From Nitrospinota bacterium (GTDB lineage: Bacteria; Nitrospirota; Nitrospiria; Nitrospirales; UBA8639), in the NCBI GenBank assembly GCA_022561525.1, contig JADFRB010000033.1:1-9853 (forward strand): DNA of 9,853 nt. The letters run 5' to 3'. This document shows positions 1 through 7,451 of this stretch, piece by piece (the first letter of the stretch is position 1; each line of letters begins with the position of its first letter). The notes beneath the pieces are model-generated. The model saw only the letters and a list, made by a program, of their open reading frames with translations. It ran no database searches and was not told where the DNA came from. The position numbers and the translations under genes are program-made.

Positions 1-1153
1 ACGCTTCAAATCGATCCAATCGGGAATCATCCCACGCCGGTCCGAGGCGACCCAGGATTTCATCCAGCACTGTTCGCCTCACGGCCACTCGAGACCGCAG
101 GTCACTGAACGCTTCCAGCGCCCCCTTATACTGACCTCGTAAATCTTCTAAGGCTTCAATATTGTTTTGATGTTTGAGAATCCGAGGGTCCGGACACAGA
201 TTGACTCGTCGTTCCACCACCTTCCGAATGGTCGATCGTATTTCATCGAGTCGCGTTTCCACGCGTCCCAAGGCCCGCTCCACCTGTGCAAGGCGTTCGA
301 TTCCACCGGCGGGAAAACTTTCAATTATCGGAAGATCTTGTTGCAATTCCTGATGTACGACTTGGAGCTGCTCCCAATCCGTCCTTGCTTTCACCAGAGA
401 TTCTGCCCAATCACAACGAGTCTTGGTCTCTTCCAGCTCTTTCTGATCTTCAGGAATTTCCTGTTCGAGGACACGTAACCGATTTCGGAGTGTGTTGTAT
501 TCATCGGGCAACGCTTGCAAATCACGAATGGAGGCCTGCGATTCCTCCAAACCTTGTAACAGTTGGTTCATGAGAGGCTTTCGTCCTCCCGGCTTGAACA
601 GCTGAGCCTGTTCGGCCTCCAACCCACTTTGGACAACAGTGAGTGGAGTCAATCCCGTCCCCATCCCAACGGTATAGATATGATGGCTGACCTCTTCGTC
701 CTGGAGGGTATCTAATCGTTCAAGCTCCCCAATGCCAAAGGCAAAGACATTTTGATACAGCAGTTTTGAGGTCCCGTATAACAGCTCATGGAGAACGACT
801 TCATCGGGACGAGTCGTTTCCGATTCGGAAGGTGTTTGTTGGAAGGGAAACGTCGCGGATACTTTCACCCGTCCTCGTGCACTGGAATCAATCCGTTCGA
901 TGCGAAACCGCCGGCCATCGTCGGTCTCGACAACCAGCGCTCCACCATGGCGCCCCCCTCGGGCGGGTTCATATCGGTTCGCTCCATTGCGGCGGCCCTC
1001 AAACCCGAACAGGATGGCTCGAATAAAGGCCATGAGCGTTGTTTTTCCCGATTCATTCTGTCCCTCAAATACGGTCACCTTAGGATCCACATCAGAAACT
1101 GTGACTTCCCGAAATACTCCAAACCCATCAATAACCATTTCCGCAATGCGCAT
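1..1153 (-). CDS. YhaN/SbcC-like AAA ATPase, N-terminal part (C-terminus beyond window)
   Basis: The minus-strand frame opens at an ATG at 1153-1151 and stays open to the window edge, giving 384 codons of a longer gene. The product begins MRIAEMVIDGFGVFREVTV, and a Walker A motif, GQNESGKT, lies at about residues 31-38 and is followed by FIRAILFGFEG. About residues 130-165 contain NVFAFGIGELERLDTLQDEE, the arrangement seen in YhaN/SbcC/Rad50-type ATPases. From about residue 200 the protein is rich in Leu, Glu, Gln and Arg heptad-like stretches, consistent with the first half of a coiled coil. Walker B and the signature motif would lie in the missing C-terminal half. The start is 4 bases after the nuclease stop, and AGGGGA about 14 bases upstream may serve as ribosome binding site. 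Family members form an ATP-driven complex with an Mre11-type nuclease to process DNA ends. That role here is inferred from sequence and from the adjacent nuclease gene. Confidence 0.88.
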   Translation of the reverse strand, partial: MRIAEMVIDGFGVFREVTVSDVDPKVTVFEGQNESGKTTLMAFIRAILFGFEGRRNGANRYEPARGGRHGGALVVETDDGRRFRIERIDSSARGRVKVSATFPFQQTPSESETTRPDEVVLHELLYGTSKLLYQNVFAFGIGELERLDTLQDEEVSHHIYTVGMGTGLTPLTVVQSGLEAEQAQLFKPGGRKPLMNQLLQGLEESQASIRDLQALPDEYNTLRNRLRVLEQEIPEDQKELEETKTRCDWAESLVKARTDWEQLQVVHQELQQDLPIIESFPAGGIERLAQVERALGRVETRLDEIRSTIRKVVERRVNLCPDPRILKHQNNIEALEDLRGQYKGALEAFSDLRSRVAVRRTVLDEILGRLGPAWDDSRLDRFEA

Positions 1154-1157
1154 GAAG

Positions 1158-2417
1158 TTATTCGTCCCCTGCTAATAAACGATCGACTCCAAGATGCTGA
1201 GCAGCCTGCACCCACTCTCGCAATTGTTCGTCCGAAGGCTCACCCAAATGGCGATAGACTCTTGGATCCTCAAATAGAGGCTCAATCACTTGACGCAATT
1301 CCTGCAAGCGAGTTTCATCTCCGACTTCCGCGAACCGGAGAAAGTCTCCAAGAAGATTCTCCTCCTGACGAAGAGCCTCAATATCGACCTCTCGTCCTGT
1401 TCGATCGTAGATAGCCTCGGACCAGACAAACTGTGAACCCATTCCCCATTTTTCCCGAAGTGTCAGGAGAAGATCTTCAAGACGTCCAGGCTTAACCAGC
1501 TCTCTATGCAACACCCCTCGGCCTTCTAATTGCCATCGGACGATCATCCCTCGGCCCTCGTTTTGCAGACGCAACGCGTGAACTCGTTCATCCATCCGCC
1601 CCAATAACTCATCAAAACCTCCAAGGCCTTCAATGGTCAGCTGTTCATCGTACCACCGCACCACATCAACCGGGACAAATTCAGGGTAGGCGCAGCCTTG
1701 TGAGTCAACTTCCACAAGATAACAGCCTCGAGGTCCGGTCTCACGCATATGCCGTCCTTGGGGATTGCCTGAATAAATAATTAAGGGGTCCCGGTCTCGA
1801 AGAATGCGATGAGTGTGGACATGTCCCAAAGCCCAGTAATTCATTCCAGCATGCACGAGATCATCTAACTGGCATGGTGCATAATTCCCGTGATTCGGGT
1901 CGTTTCCAACATTCGTGTGTAAGAGGCCGATCGACCAGGGAACATCAGGCTCTCTTTGAAACTGCAAGGCAAGATTGTCCGTGACTTTTTCCATGCCGTA
2001 ACTCACCCCATAAATTCTGGCGATTTCGACATCGCGGACAATTACCGGCTTGGCTTCAACTTCTTTGGCATTAAATACGCACACATTGTCGGGCCAGGAG
2101 AAATTTCCACTCCATCCGGTTAAGGGATCATGATTTCCATGACACACAAACACGCGGATGTGGTGTTCGGCCAATCGTTCGAATCCATGTCGCAATCGGG
2201 TTAACGCTCGCAAGCTCCGATCGGATGCATCATGAATGTCTCCCGCGATGAGTAAAAAATTCACTTCACGGTTGATGCAGAGATCGATGATCCCCTCGAA
2301 CGCCTGGAACGTCGCCTCCCGCAAAACAGACTGAAGCGCTGGGACCACTTCGGACAAACCTTGGAATGGGCTATCCAAATGCAAGTCTGCCGTATGAACG
2401 AATTGAAATGCAGGCAT
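1158..2417 (-). CDS. Mre11/SbcD-type metallophosphoesterase (YhaO-like DNA repair nuclease)
   Basis: This protein of about 419 residues carries the calcineurin-like phosphoesterase motifs in order: DLH near residue 11, GD near 59 (context LLIAGDIHD), GNHD near 94-97, LLHTN near 165-169 and GHVH near 198-201. These supply the usual two-metal ligands. IIYSGNPQGRHMRE follows, as in the SbcD/Mre11/YhaO group. The remaining C-terminal part of about 200 residues is the less conserved capping or ATPase-contact region. The family is a Mn-dependent exo/endonuclease working with an SbcC/Rad50/YhaN ATPase, and that partner gene starts 4 bases downstream. I chose the ATG at 2417 because an AGG lies about 8 bases upstream. 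A GTG at 2423 in the same frame would add two residues but has poor spacing. In motif II the residue after GDI is His, where many relatives have Phe or Tyr (GDxF/Y). The metal-binding Asp is intact, so the protein should be active. Confidence 0.9.
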   Translation of the reverse strand: MPAFQFVHTADLHLDSPFQGLSEVVPALQSVLREATFQAFEGIIDLCINREVNFLLIAGDIHDASDRSLRALTRLRHGFERLAEHHIRVFVCHGNHDPLTGWSGNFSWPDNVCVFNAKEVEAKPVIVRDVEIARIYGVSYGMEKVTDNLALQFQREPDVPWSIGLLHTNVGNDPNHGNYAPCQLDDLVHAGMNYWALGHVHTHRILRDRDPLIIYSGNPQGRHMRETGPRGCYLVEVDSQGCAYPEFVPVDVVRWYDEQLTIEGLGGFDELLGRMDERVHALRLQNEGRGMIVRWQLEGRGVLHRELVKPGRLEDLLLTLREKWGMGSQFVWSEAIYDRTGREVDIEALRQEENLLGDFLRFAEVGDETRLQELRQVIEPLFEDPRVYRHLGEPSDEQLREWVQAAQHLGVDRLLAGDE

Positions 2418-2555
2418 GCTCACAGCCTAACGACTATATTCTGTTGGGGTAAAATGAGGAAAGTTCTTAATGGATCGAGGTATCATAGACTCCCTTCATC
2501 CGTGAAGGAATCGTGCGAAATGGAACAGGAAGGTTCCGCTTGGACTTATTCCTTC
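2418..2555 (-). other. Intergenic spacer with two small hairpins between the mutase and nuclease genes
   Basis: This 138-bp stretch holds no gene. Two perfect short inverted repeats lie in it. GGAAC/GTTCC (2522-2526 with 2533-2537, loop of 6) comes just after the mutase stop on the minus strand, and CCTTCA/TGAAGG (2493-2498 with 2503-2508, loop of 4) lies further on. Neither is followed by a strong T tract on the minus strand, so they are at best weak terminators or processing sites. TATAGT on the minus strand (2438-2433) resembles a -10 box for the nuclease, but it has no convincing -35 and would leave an extremely short leader. Confidence 0.3.
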
Positions 2556-3980
2556 CTAAGAAGTACCCTGGAGAAGTTTCTTGCCCGCCATCATGAGTTC
2601 CTGCAATCGTTCTTGGGTAGAGGCCTCTCCGTAACATCGTACCAGAGGCTCGGTTCCCGACGGTCTGAGTAAAAACCAGCTGCCATCTACCAATTGAAGT
2701 TTACATCCGTCCAGTCGATTGACGGATTGAATTCGTTGTTCGGCAAAAATTTCTGGTGGATTGTCTTGCACCTTGGTCAAATTTTCTTGCATGGCCTCTG
2801 TTAATGTGACATCTTCTCGTGTGCTGTACAAAGGACCTACCCGATGAATGAGGTCTTTTAGCAATTCCTTAATTCCTTTTCCGGTCTTGGCAACCATCTC
2901 CGATACGAGCAGACAAGCCAGAATGCCATCTTTCTCCGGTACATGCCCGGCTATTGACATTCCCGCACTTTCCTCTCCTCCCATCATGACTTCGCCTTTG
3001 GCCAACAACTCCCCAATGTATTTAAATCCAACTGGAGTTTCCTTGGTGGCCAATCCATGCAAAGCTGCAACCCGATCAATCTGATGTGTTGTGGCTACCG
3101 ACCGCGCCACACTTCCTTGCCACTTCCGCGTGGACGCAAGATAGTCCACCATGAGGGGAAGAACCTGATTCGCTTCAAGGAATGCTCCATCCTGATCAAT
3201 GATACAAAACCGATCCGCATCCCCATCTGTGGCTAAACCCAAATGGGCCTGCTCCCTTTTGACTGTTTCTTGTAATTCCAACGTGGTAGTCGGGGTCGGT
3301 TCAGGACGAAGGCCACCAAAATAAGGATCTCGCCAATGATGCAGGACCGCCATTTTGGCTCCCGCTTTTCGAAGAAAATCATCAAGGTACCCCCGCGAAG
3401 TCCCGTAAAGAGGATCCATGACAATTCTAAGCTTACCATGACGAATAGTCTCAATATCCACATGTTTTTCTAAAATGGCCAAGTAATCTGGCCGGGGATC
3501 AAACATTCGAACCAGACCATCACCTTTGGCTTTTTCCATCGGTAACCACTTCACATGCTCTCCATGCATTAATGGGAGAATACGCCGCTCAATCGCTTGG
3601 GTGGTTTCCGGAAGAGCCGGGCCACCCCACGAGGGGGTAAATTTAATTCCGTTCCACTCTGGAGGATTGTGACTGGCTGAAATATTGATTCCCCCAGCTA
3701 ATTTATGGTGAAGAATATGATAGGAAATCGTCGGGGTGGGGGTTTCCCGATCACACAACAAGACGGGAATGCCATGAGCAGCAAACACTTCCGCTGCCGC
3801 CTGAGCAAATTTTTCTCCCATAAATCTGGCATCATGACCGATAATAACCCCTTGTTGAGCAAGTTTTTCTTGTCGCAACACCTGCGCAATCGCTTGGCAT
3901 ACAATGCGGACATGACGAAATGTAAAATCCTCGCCTAATATCGCTCGCCAACCTGATGTTCCAAATTTAATTGTCGCCAT
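2556..3980 (-). CDS. Phosphoglucomutase/phosphomannomutase family protein
   Basis: This 474-residue protein is an alpha-D-phosphohexomutase, the enzyme family that moves a phosphate between C6 and C1 of a sugar via a phosphoserine. All four family signatures are visible: the catalytic serine loop SASHNP at residues 101-106 (Ser103 expected to carry phosphate), the Mg-binding loop DGDADR at 252-257, the sugar-binding loop GGEESAG at 334-340, and the phosphate-binding loop RPSGTEP at 439-445. The N-terminus, IKFGTSGWRAILGEDFT, is typical. The length fits the four-domain fold. Whether it prefers glucose or mannose phosphate cannot be told from sequence alone; GEES is the form common to PGM/PMM enzymes. 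The product would feed glycogen, lipopolysaccharide or sugar-nucleotide synthesis. The start is an ATG directly preceded by an AT-rich stretch without a clear Shine-Dalgarno. A 138-bp spacer separates it from the nuclease gene, so the functional link to that gene is probably loose. Confidence 0.93.
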   Translation of the reverse strand: MATIKFGTSGWRAILGEDFTFRHVRIVCQAIAQVLRQEKLAQQGVIIGHDARFMGEKFAQAAAEVFAAHGIPVLLCDRETPTPTISYHILHHKLAGGINISASHNPPEWNGIKFTPSWGGPALPETTQAIERRILPLMHGEHVKWLPMEKAKGDGLVRMFDPRPDYLAILEKHVDIETIRHGKLRIVMDPLYGTSRGYLDDFLRKAGAKMAVLHHWRDPYFGGLRPEPTPTTTLELQETVKREQAHLGLATDGDADRFCIIDQDGAFLEANQVLPLMVDYLASTRKWQGSVARSVATTHQIDRVAALHGLATKETPVGFKYIGELLAKGEVMMGGEESAGMSIAGHVPEKDGILACLLVSEMVAKTGKGIKELLKDLIHRVGPLYSTREDVTLTEAMQENLTKVQDNPPEIFAEQRIQSVNRLDGCKLQLVDGSWFLLRPSGTEPLVRCYGEASTQERLQELMMAGKKLLQGTS

Positions 3981-4378
3981 ATATTAAAATACTGTAGGTT
4001 TTTCTTTAAGTAACTACGGAGTGTTCTCTAAGGGTTCGTGTACGAATAACTTTCCCTGTTTGGGTGTTGAGCCACCTGTCTGGCAAGGCGCGAGGACTGC
4101 GCATACTCCTCGGTATGGAAAGGACGAGCAACGCCGCCAGACGGGATGGATCGACGCCCAAACAGGGGAAGTTATTTTTGCGCGAACCCTAAGGTGACCA
4201 CGACTTTTGTATTTCACCATGCACACCAATAGCTTACACGTCTGTTTTGCGCCCAACTGCCGTTTCCAGGCTGAATTGATAGGACATTAAATCCTGGACT
4301 TTTGGTCGGGGGAGAAAAAAAGGAGATGTGAGAACGGGGGAAAAGCAGGAAAGGTATTCCACTACTCCAAAAGACCAA
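3981..4378. other. Gene-free region upstream of the mutase gene and downstream of ccdA
   Basis: This 398-bp stretch has no supportable gene. Its main content is the nested inverted repeat at 4029-4192. The bases next to the mutase start (3981-4020) are AT-rich and must contain that gene's promoter, but no clean -35/-10 pair is visible. At 4299-4305 and 4366-4372 lies a widely spaced inverted pair, CTTTTGG/CCAAAAG, with a purine-rich stretch between (a C/T-rich run on the minus strand) just beyond the ccdA stop. It is too open to call a terminator with confidence. Confidence 0.5.
4029..4192 (+). repeat. 164-nt nested palindromic element (long imperfect hairpin)
   Basis: The outer arms are near mirror images. 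TAAGGGTTCG near 4029 pairs with CGAACCCTAA ending at 4192, and ATAACTTTCCCTGTTTGGG (4046-4064) pairs with CCCAAACAGGGGAAGTTAT (4157-4175). Further in, GTCTGGC (4078-4084) pairs perfectly with GCCAGAC (4136-4142), and GGCG (4087-4090) with CGCC (4132-4135), leaving a 2-base AA bulge. The tip is a separate hairpin, CGAGGA (4091-4096) with TCCTCG (4107-4112) and a 10-base loop. Most arm mismatches are T in the left arm facing G in the right arm, so they would be G-U pairs in plus-strand RNA. No protein-coding frame is credible here. This organisation fits a REP/MITE-like dispersed element or a structured RNA. Copy number elsewhere in the genome is unknown from this window. Confidence 0.8.
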
Positions 4379-5128
4379 CTACTGCCCAATATACCAGCCG
4401 ATTCCATTTCGTTCGAGAAAGCTGGTGAGGCGCGTGAGGGAGTCGCCGTAGATCAACACGCCGGCGAAAATCAAAAAGGCTCCGCCTACTACTGACACTC
4501 CACGAAGATACAGACGGGCCTTTTTAAAATAGTTCAAAAAGCTATCCACGCTAAAAGCCGTGAGGAAGAGCGGGAGCCCAAGGCCAACCGAATACGATGC
4601 CAACAGCATCACGCCATCCTGCATCGATTCCGTGGTACTGGCATACGCCAAGATGGCGCCCAGGATGGGACCCACACAGGGCGTCCAGGCTGCGGCAAAG
4701 GCGGTGCCAATCAGATACGATCCTACATACCCTACCGGACGCTTGTTAAACTCAACGAGTCGGTACTCGTTCATTAAAAATTTCATTTTCAGGAGGCCTA
4801 TCATGTACAGGCCAAAAATGATGATTAAGACCGCGCCAAGCTTGCGAATGATATCTTGGTACTCGTACATGACTTGCCCAATAAAACTCGCGGACGCGCC
4901 AAATGCGATAAAGACCGTGGAAAACCCGGCGATAAACAGCAACGAATTCACGAGAATGGTTTTTCGGAATCGCTGACGCTCTCCGGCATCCGTCAATTGT
5001 TCAAGAGACAATCCGGTGATGTAGGACACGTAGGACGGGACCAGCGGCAACACGCAGGGTGAGATAAAGGACAACAGACCCGCGCTAAACGCCGCGAACA
5101 GAGACACGTGCATGAGTGAATCGATCAT
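4379..5128 (-). CDS. ccdA: CcdA-type cytochrome c biogenesis thiol-disulfide membrane transporter
   Basis: This 249-residue, very hydrophobic protein has about six membrane segments and belongs to the CcdA/DsbD transmembrane family. The two hallmark cysteines sit in family contexts: SFISPCVLPLVPSYVSYITG with Cys25 in the first helix, and AAAWTPCVGPILGA with Cys151 in the fourth. This pair takes electrons from cytoplasmic thioredoxin and passes them across the membrane. The length matches stand-alone CcdA, without the extra periplasmic domains of DsbD. The ATG at 5128 lies 3 bases after the stop of the thioredoxin-like gene, so the two are co-transcribed and probably translationally coupled. 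No obvious Shine-Dalgarno precedes the start. The likely electron acceptor is the lipoprotein thioredoxin encoded immediately upstream, which would reduce apocytochrome CXXCH cysteines for the divergent ccm genes. That link is inferred from family knowledge and position. Confidence 0.93.
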   Translation of the reverse strand: MIDSLMHVSLFAAFSAGLLSFISPCVLPLVPSYVSYITGLSLEQLTDAGERQRFRKTILVNSLLFIAGFSTVFIAFGASASFIGQVMYEYQDIIRKLGAVLIIIFGLYMIGLLKMKFLMNEYRLVEFNKRPVGYVGSYLIGTAFAAAWTPCVGPILGAILAYASTTESMQDGVMLLASYSVGLGLPLFLTAFSVDSFLNYFKKARLYLRGVSVVGGAFLIFAGVLIYGDSLTRLTSFLERNGIGWYIGQ

Positions 5129-5131
5129 GGG

Positions 5132-5689
5132 TTAGGATGGTTCTAACAGCTTGTTAATCAGTTCTCGGGCTTCGGGACTATTCCAATCGCGGGCACCAAA
5201 TACTCGATGGCGAAGAGTCCCTTGGCGATCGATCAAATAACTCATGGGCAAAGTTCGTATGCCATACGTTCCGCTCACCCGATAATCCGAATCATGCAGG
5301 ATTGGAAAGGTAATGGACTTGGATTCCACAAACGGCCGCGTGACGATACTGCCTTGTGGATCGGAGGAAATCGCCAGAATCTCAAACCCCTGTTCCTTTA
5401 GGTCTTGATACACGATTTCCATACTTGGCATTTCGACTCGGCACGGGCCACACCATGTCGCCCAAAAATTCAGAAGGACGACTTTCCCTCGATAGTCCGA
5501 GAGCGAGAGCCACTTTCCCTCCAAATCAATAAGCTTGAACTCAGCGGATGCATCTCCAAGTTTGGGGCGACTCTTTTTATACCCAACTGTTTGGCTAATC
5601 CCCTGATCTTGAGAACCTTCAGTCAGCCTGGAATCGCACCCCAATCCAAATACAAAAACGACCAGGCTCAGATACCACACATTCTTCAT
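5132..5689 (-). CDS. TlpA/ResA/CcmG-like thioredoxin, probable lipoprotein
   Basis: This 185-residue protein has a short hydrophobic N-terminus ending FGLGCDS. Cys18 could be a lipidation site, though Gly at -3 is not the usual Leu of a lipobox, so a plain N-terminal anchor is possible. From about residue 43 it is a TlpA/AhpC-TSA-type thioredoxin domain, with the redox site WCGPC at 79-83 in NFWATWCGPCRVEMP and the cis-proline at about 148 in TLPMSYLID. Proteins of this group reduce disulfides outside the cytoplasmic membrane, and CcmG and ResA keep apocytochrome c cysteines reduced before heme attachment. Its position directly upstream of ccdA, and divergent from ccmABC, supports that job. 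The family is broad, so I give no symbol. The start is the ATG at 5689, preceded by AT-rich sequence without a strong ribosome binding site. Confidence 0.9.
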   Translation of the reverse strand: MKNVWYLSLVVFVFGLGCDSRLTEGSQDQGISQTVGYKKSRPKLGDASAEFKLIDLEGKWLSLSDYRGKVVLLNFWATWCGPCRVEMPSMEIVYQDLKEQGFEILAISSDPQGSIVTRPFVESKSITFPILHDSDYRVSGTYGIRTLPMSYLIDRQGTLRHRVFGARDWNSPEARELINKLLEPS

Positions 5690-6078
5690 TTATCTAGAAT
5701 ACCATTGATCGGTCTCTGTGGGTAGGTTCTCAATTTTGAGCAATGATGAACCAGCGCTTCTCCCAGACATTGCTTTCCCTAATTTTCCAAGGCCTTCCAA
5801 TCCATTTTCCCTCAATACATGATATCCCTACCTTTTTAACAGCGTCAATTGGCCAGGGAACGAACCAGGTTTATAATGAGAGAGGGCAACCTGGACACGA
5901 AGCTACCTATCAATTATACTACGTAGTTATTTTTATTGGGCTTAGGTCCCAAGTTCGCTTCCATGCTATTCTTTATAGTTTTAGATATAATTTCCTAAGT
6001 AATTAAATTTACAAAAAACTTTCCGCGACCAATTCCTTCATTCTCAAAAAAGATAAAAATCCAAGTGGTTCCAAGCGT
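5690..6078. other. AT-rich divergent intergenic region between the thioredoxin gene and ccmA
   Basis: These 389 bases contain no credible gene. They must carry promoters for both the leftward thioredoxin-ccdA pair and the rightward ccm operon. Visible items are two exact TATAAT boxes on the plus strand (5872-5877 and 5986-5991), a perfect 10-bp palindrome ACTACGTAGT at 5918-5927, and a small CTCAA/TTGAG hairpin near the thioredoxin start (about 5728-5739). The palindrome lies between the two TATAAT boxes and could be an operator, but nothing proves it. Confidence 0.5.
5849..5877 (+). promoter_or_regulatory. Candidate sigma-70-type promoter reading toward ccmA
   Basis: TTGGCC at 5849-5854 and TATAAT at 5872-5877 are separated by exactly 17 bases. 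The -10 box is perfect and the -35 matches the consensus at 4 of 6 positions. It points at ccmA, with a leader of roughly 195 bases. A second perfect TATAAT at 5986-5991 is nearer to ccmA but lacks a recognisable -35. Either could be used, and neither has been tested. Confidence 0.35.
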
Positions 6079-6753
6079 ATGACCGCCATTTTCTGCCACG
6101 ACCTCAGCAAGTCCTATGGACATTATCAAGTCTTAGACGGCATTAGCCTGACGATTCAGGAAGGGGAATGCTTTGCCCTGTTTGGACCAAATGGTGCGGG
6201 GAAGACCACGTTGTTAAAAATTTTGGCGACGCTGCTACGACCGAGTGAGGGGCACTATGAAATTCTTGGCTTGGATGGGCTCAAAGAAAAAGAAGCCATT
6301 CGAGCCAATATCATGTTTTTAGCCCATGGCGCACACCTCTACGACGATTTAAACGCCAAGGAAAATTTGGAGTTTGCCTTGGCCTTACGAGGACTAAGCC
6401 CGACGCAACACGAGATAAAACTAGCCCTAGACCGCGTCACCATTGGAGCTTTCGCGGAGATGAAAGTTCGAAACTATTCCGCGGGAATGAAAAAACGGTT
6501 GGCGCTGGCCAAAGCCATGTTAGTCAAACCCAAGGTTTTGCTGTTGGACGAACCCTTTGCCGCGCTCGATACGGCTGGCACTGAGATCATGCGCGAGTAT
6601 ATTCGGGAGCGGCTGTCGGAACATAGCGCCGTGCTCATGTCCACTCATGATCGTGAGAAAGCGCGTCCCATTTCTAGCCGAGCTGGAATGCTTCGGCAAG
6701 GAACGCTCCAAGAAATCTCCATCGAGGCTCTTCATTCAGATGACCTTTTTTAA
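6079..6753 (+). CDS. ccmA: Cytochrome c maturation ABC transporter ATPase CcmA
   Basis: This 224-residue ABC ATPase has Walker A GPNGAGKT at 36-43, signature YSAGMKKR at 133-140, Walker B VLLLDEP at 153-159, a D-loop near AALD and the switch histidine in STHD (about His190). FALFGPNGAGKTTLLKILATL is close to the CcmA pattern, and the length is typical of CcmA rather than of larger importers. Its identity is settled by the downstream genes for CcmB, CcmC and CcmE. CcmA works on the cytoplasmic face with CcmB and CcmC, and ATP hydrolysis is needed to release holo-CcmE from the CcmC complex. The chosen ATG is preceded only by a weak AAGTGG at some distance. The gene is first in the operon, behind the 389-bp promoter region, and its last 14 bases overlap the start of ccmB. 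Confidence 0.93.
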   Translation: MTAIFCHDLSKSYGHYQVLDGISLTIQEGECFALFGPNGAGKTTLLKILATLLRPSEGHYEILGLDGLKEKEAIRANIMFLAHGAHLYDDLNAKENLEFALALRGLSPTQHEIKLALDRVTIGAFAEMKVRNYSAGMKKRLALAKAMLVKPKVLLLDEPFAALDTAGTEIMREYIRERLSEHSAVLMSTHDREKARPISSRAGMLRQGTLQEISIEALHSDDLF

Positions 6754-7417
6754 CGTCATTCGCTGGATCGTGTGGAAGGATCTGGTCATCGAGCTGCGAA
6801 GCCGGGAAACCATGTCGTCGATGGTGTTTTTCGCGCTCATCGTGATTTTTATCTTCAGCTTTAGCTTTTCCATGGACCAGCAAGCGGCGCGAGAAGTCAT
6901 TGCAGGTATTATTTGGGTGGCGTTCGCGTTTACCGGGATTATCGGTTTGGGCAAATCATTTTCCACCGAACTGCAGAATGACTGCCTCGAAGCGCTCCAA
7001 ATGGTGCCAGAGTCCAAAGGCGCCATTTATCTGGGGAAAGTCGTGGCCAATTTTTTGTTTATTTTTGTCGTGGAAATCCTTTTATTTCCGATGTTTGTAA
7101 TTTTTTTCAATTTGGACGTCGTTGAAGAGATTTCGATCCTTCTGTTAATATTTTTCTTAGCCACCGTGGGTCTTTCAGCCGTTGGGACACTCTTCTCGGC
7201 CTTGACGGTTCAAATTCGAGCGCGTGAAGTGATGCTCCCGATTTTACTCCTTCCCATGGTGATCCCGGTCATGATCGCCGCGGTTGAAGCCACGAAGGGC
7301 GCCCTCAATGGAGATCCCCTGACAATGTACAGTCAATGGCTAGAGCTACTAGCCATTTTTGACGTAATATTTACGGTGGTCTCGTTTTGGCTGTTTGAAT
7401 TTGTGATGGACAACTAG
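6740..7417 (+). CDS. ccmB: Heme exporter membrane subunit CcmB
   Basis: This 225-residue protein with about six hydrophobic segments starts MTFFNVIRWIVWKDLVIELR. That short amphipathic N-terminus ahead of the first membrane helix, followed by SRETMSSMVFFALIVIFIF, is the CcmB pattern, and FTGIIGLGKSFSTELQNDCL is a recognisable conserved block (about residues 64-83). The length fits the usual 220 or so residues. CcmB is the membrane partner of the CcmA ATPase. The frame is open back to 6557, but I chose the ATG at 6740. That start gives the family-length protein and a 14-base overlap with the end of ccmA, implying translational coupling. GAGG lies about 12 bases ahead of it. The gene ends TAG at 7415-7417. 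Confidence 0.92.
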   Translation: MTFFNVIRWIVWKDLVIELRSRETMSSMVFFALIVIFIFSFSFSMDQQAAREVIAGIIWVAFAFTGIIGLGKSFSTELQNDCLEALQMVPESKGAIYLGKVVANFLFIFVVEILLFPMFVIFFNLDVVEEISILLLIFFLATVGLSAVGTLFSALTVQIRAREVMLPILLLPMVIPVMIAAVEATKGALNGDPLTMYSQWLELLAIFDVIFTVVSFWLFEFVMDN

Positions 7418-7451
7418 CAGGCCAGATGGGAAACTAAAAACAAGTTAAACC

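Noticed and set aside
788..1414. Plus-strand open frame of 208 codons
   Set aside because: It is antisense to the well-supported ATPase and nuclease genes and has no family resemblance.
4014..4256. Minus-strand open frame of 80 codons covering the large palindrome
   Set aside because: It is explained by the inverted repeat, which reads through both arms. There is no protein-like pattern.
4299..4372. Terminator for the ccdA operon from CTTTTGG/CCAAAAG
   Set aside because: The arms are about 60 bases apart, and no compact GC stem with a following T tract is seen on the minus strand.
4560..4976. Plus-strand open frame of 138 codons
   Set aside because: It is the antisense shadow of ccdA, whose cysteine motifs and membrane helices are clear.
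5743..6006. Plus-strand open frame of 87 codons in the divergent intergenic region
   Set aside because: It has low-complexity composition, no recognisable motif and no ribosome binding site. It lies over the promoter region with TATAAT boxes.
6557..6739. N-terminal extension of ccmB
   Set aside because: It overlaps the Walker B region of ccmA. Starting at 6740 gives the normal family length and N-terminus.
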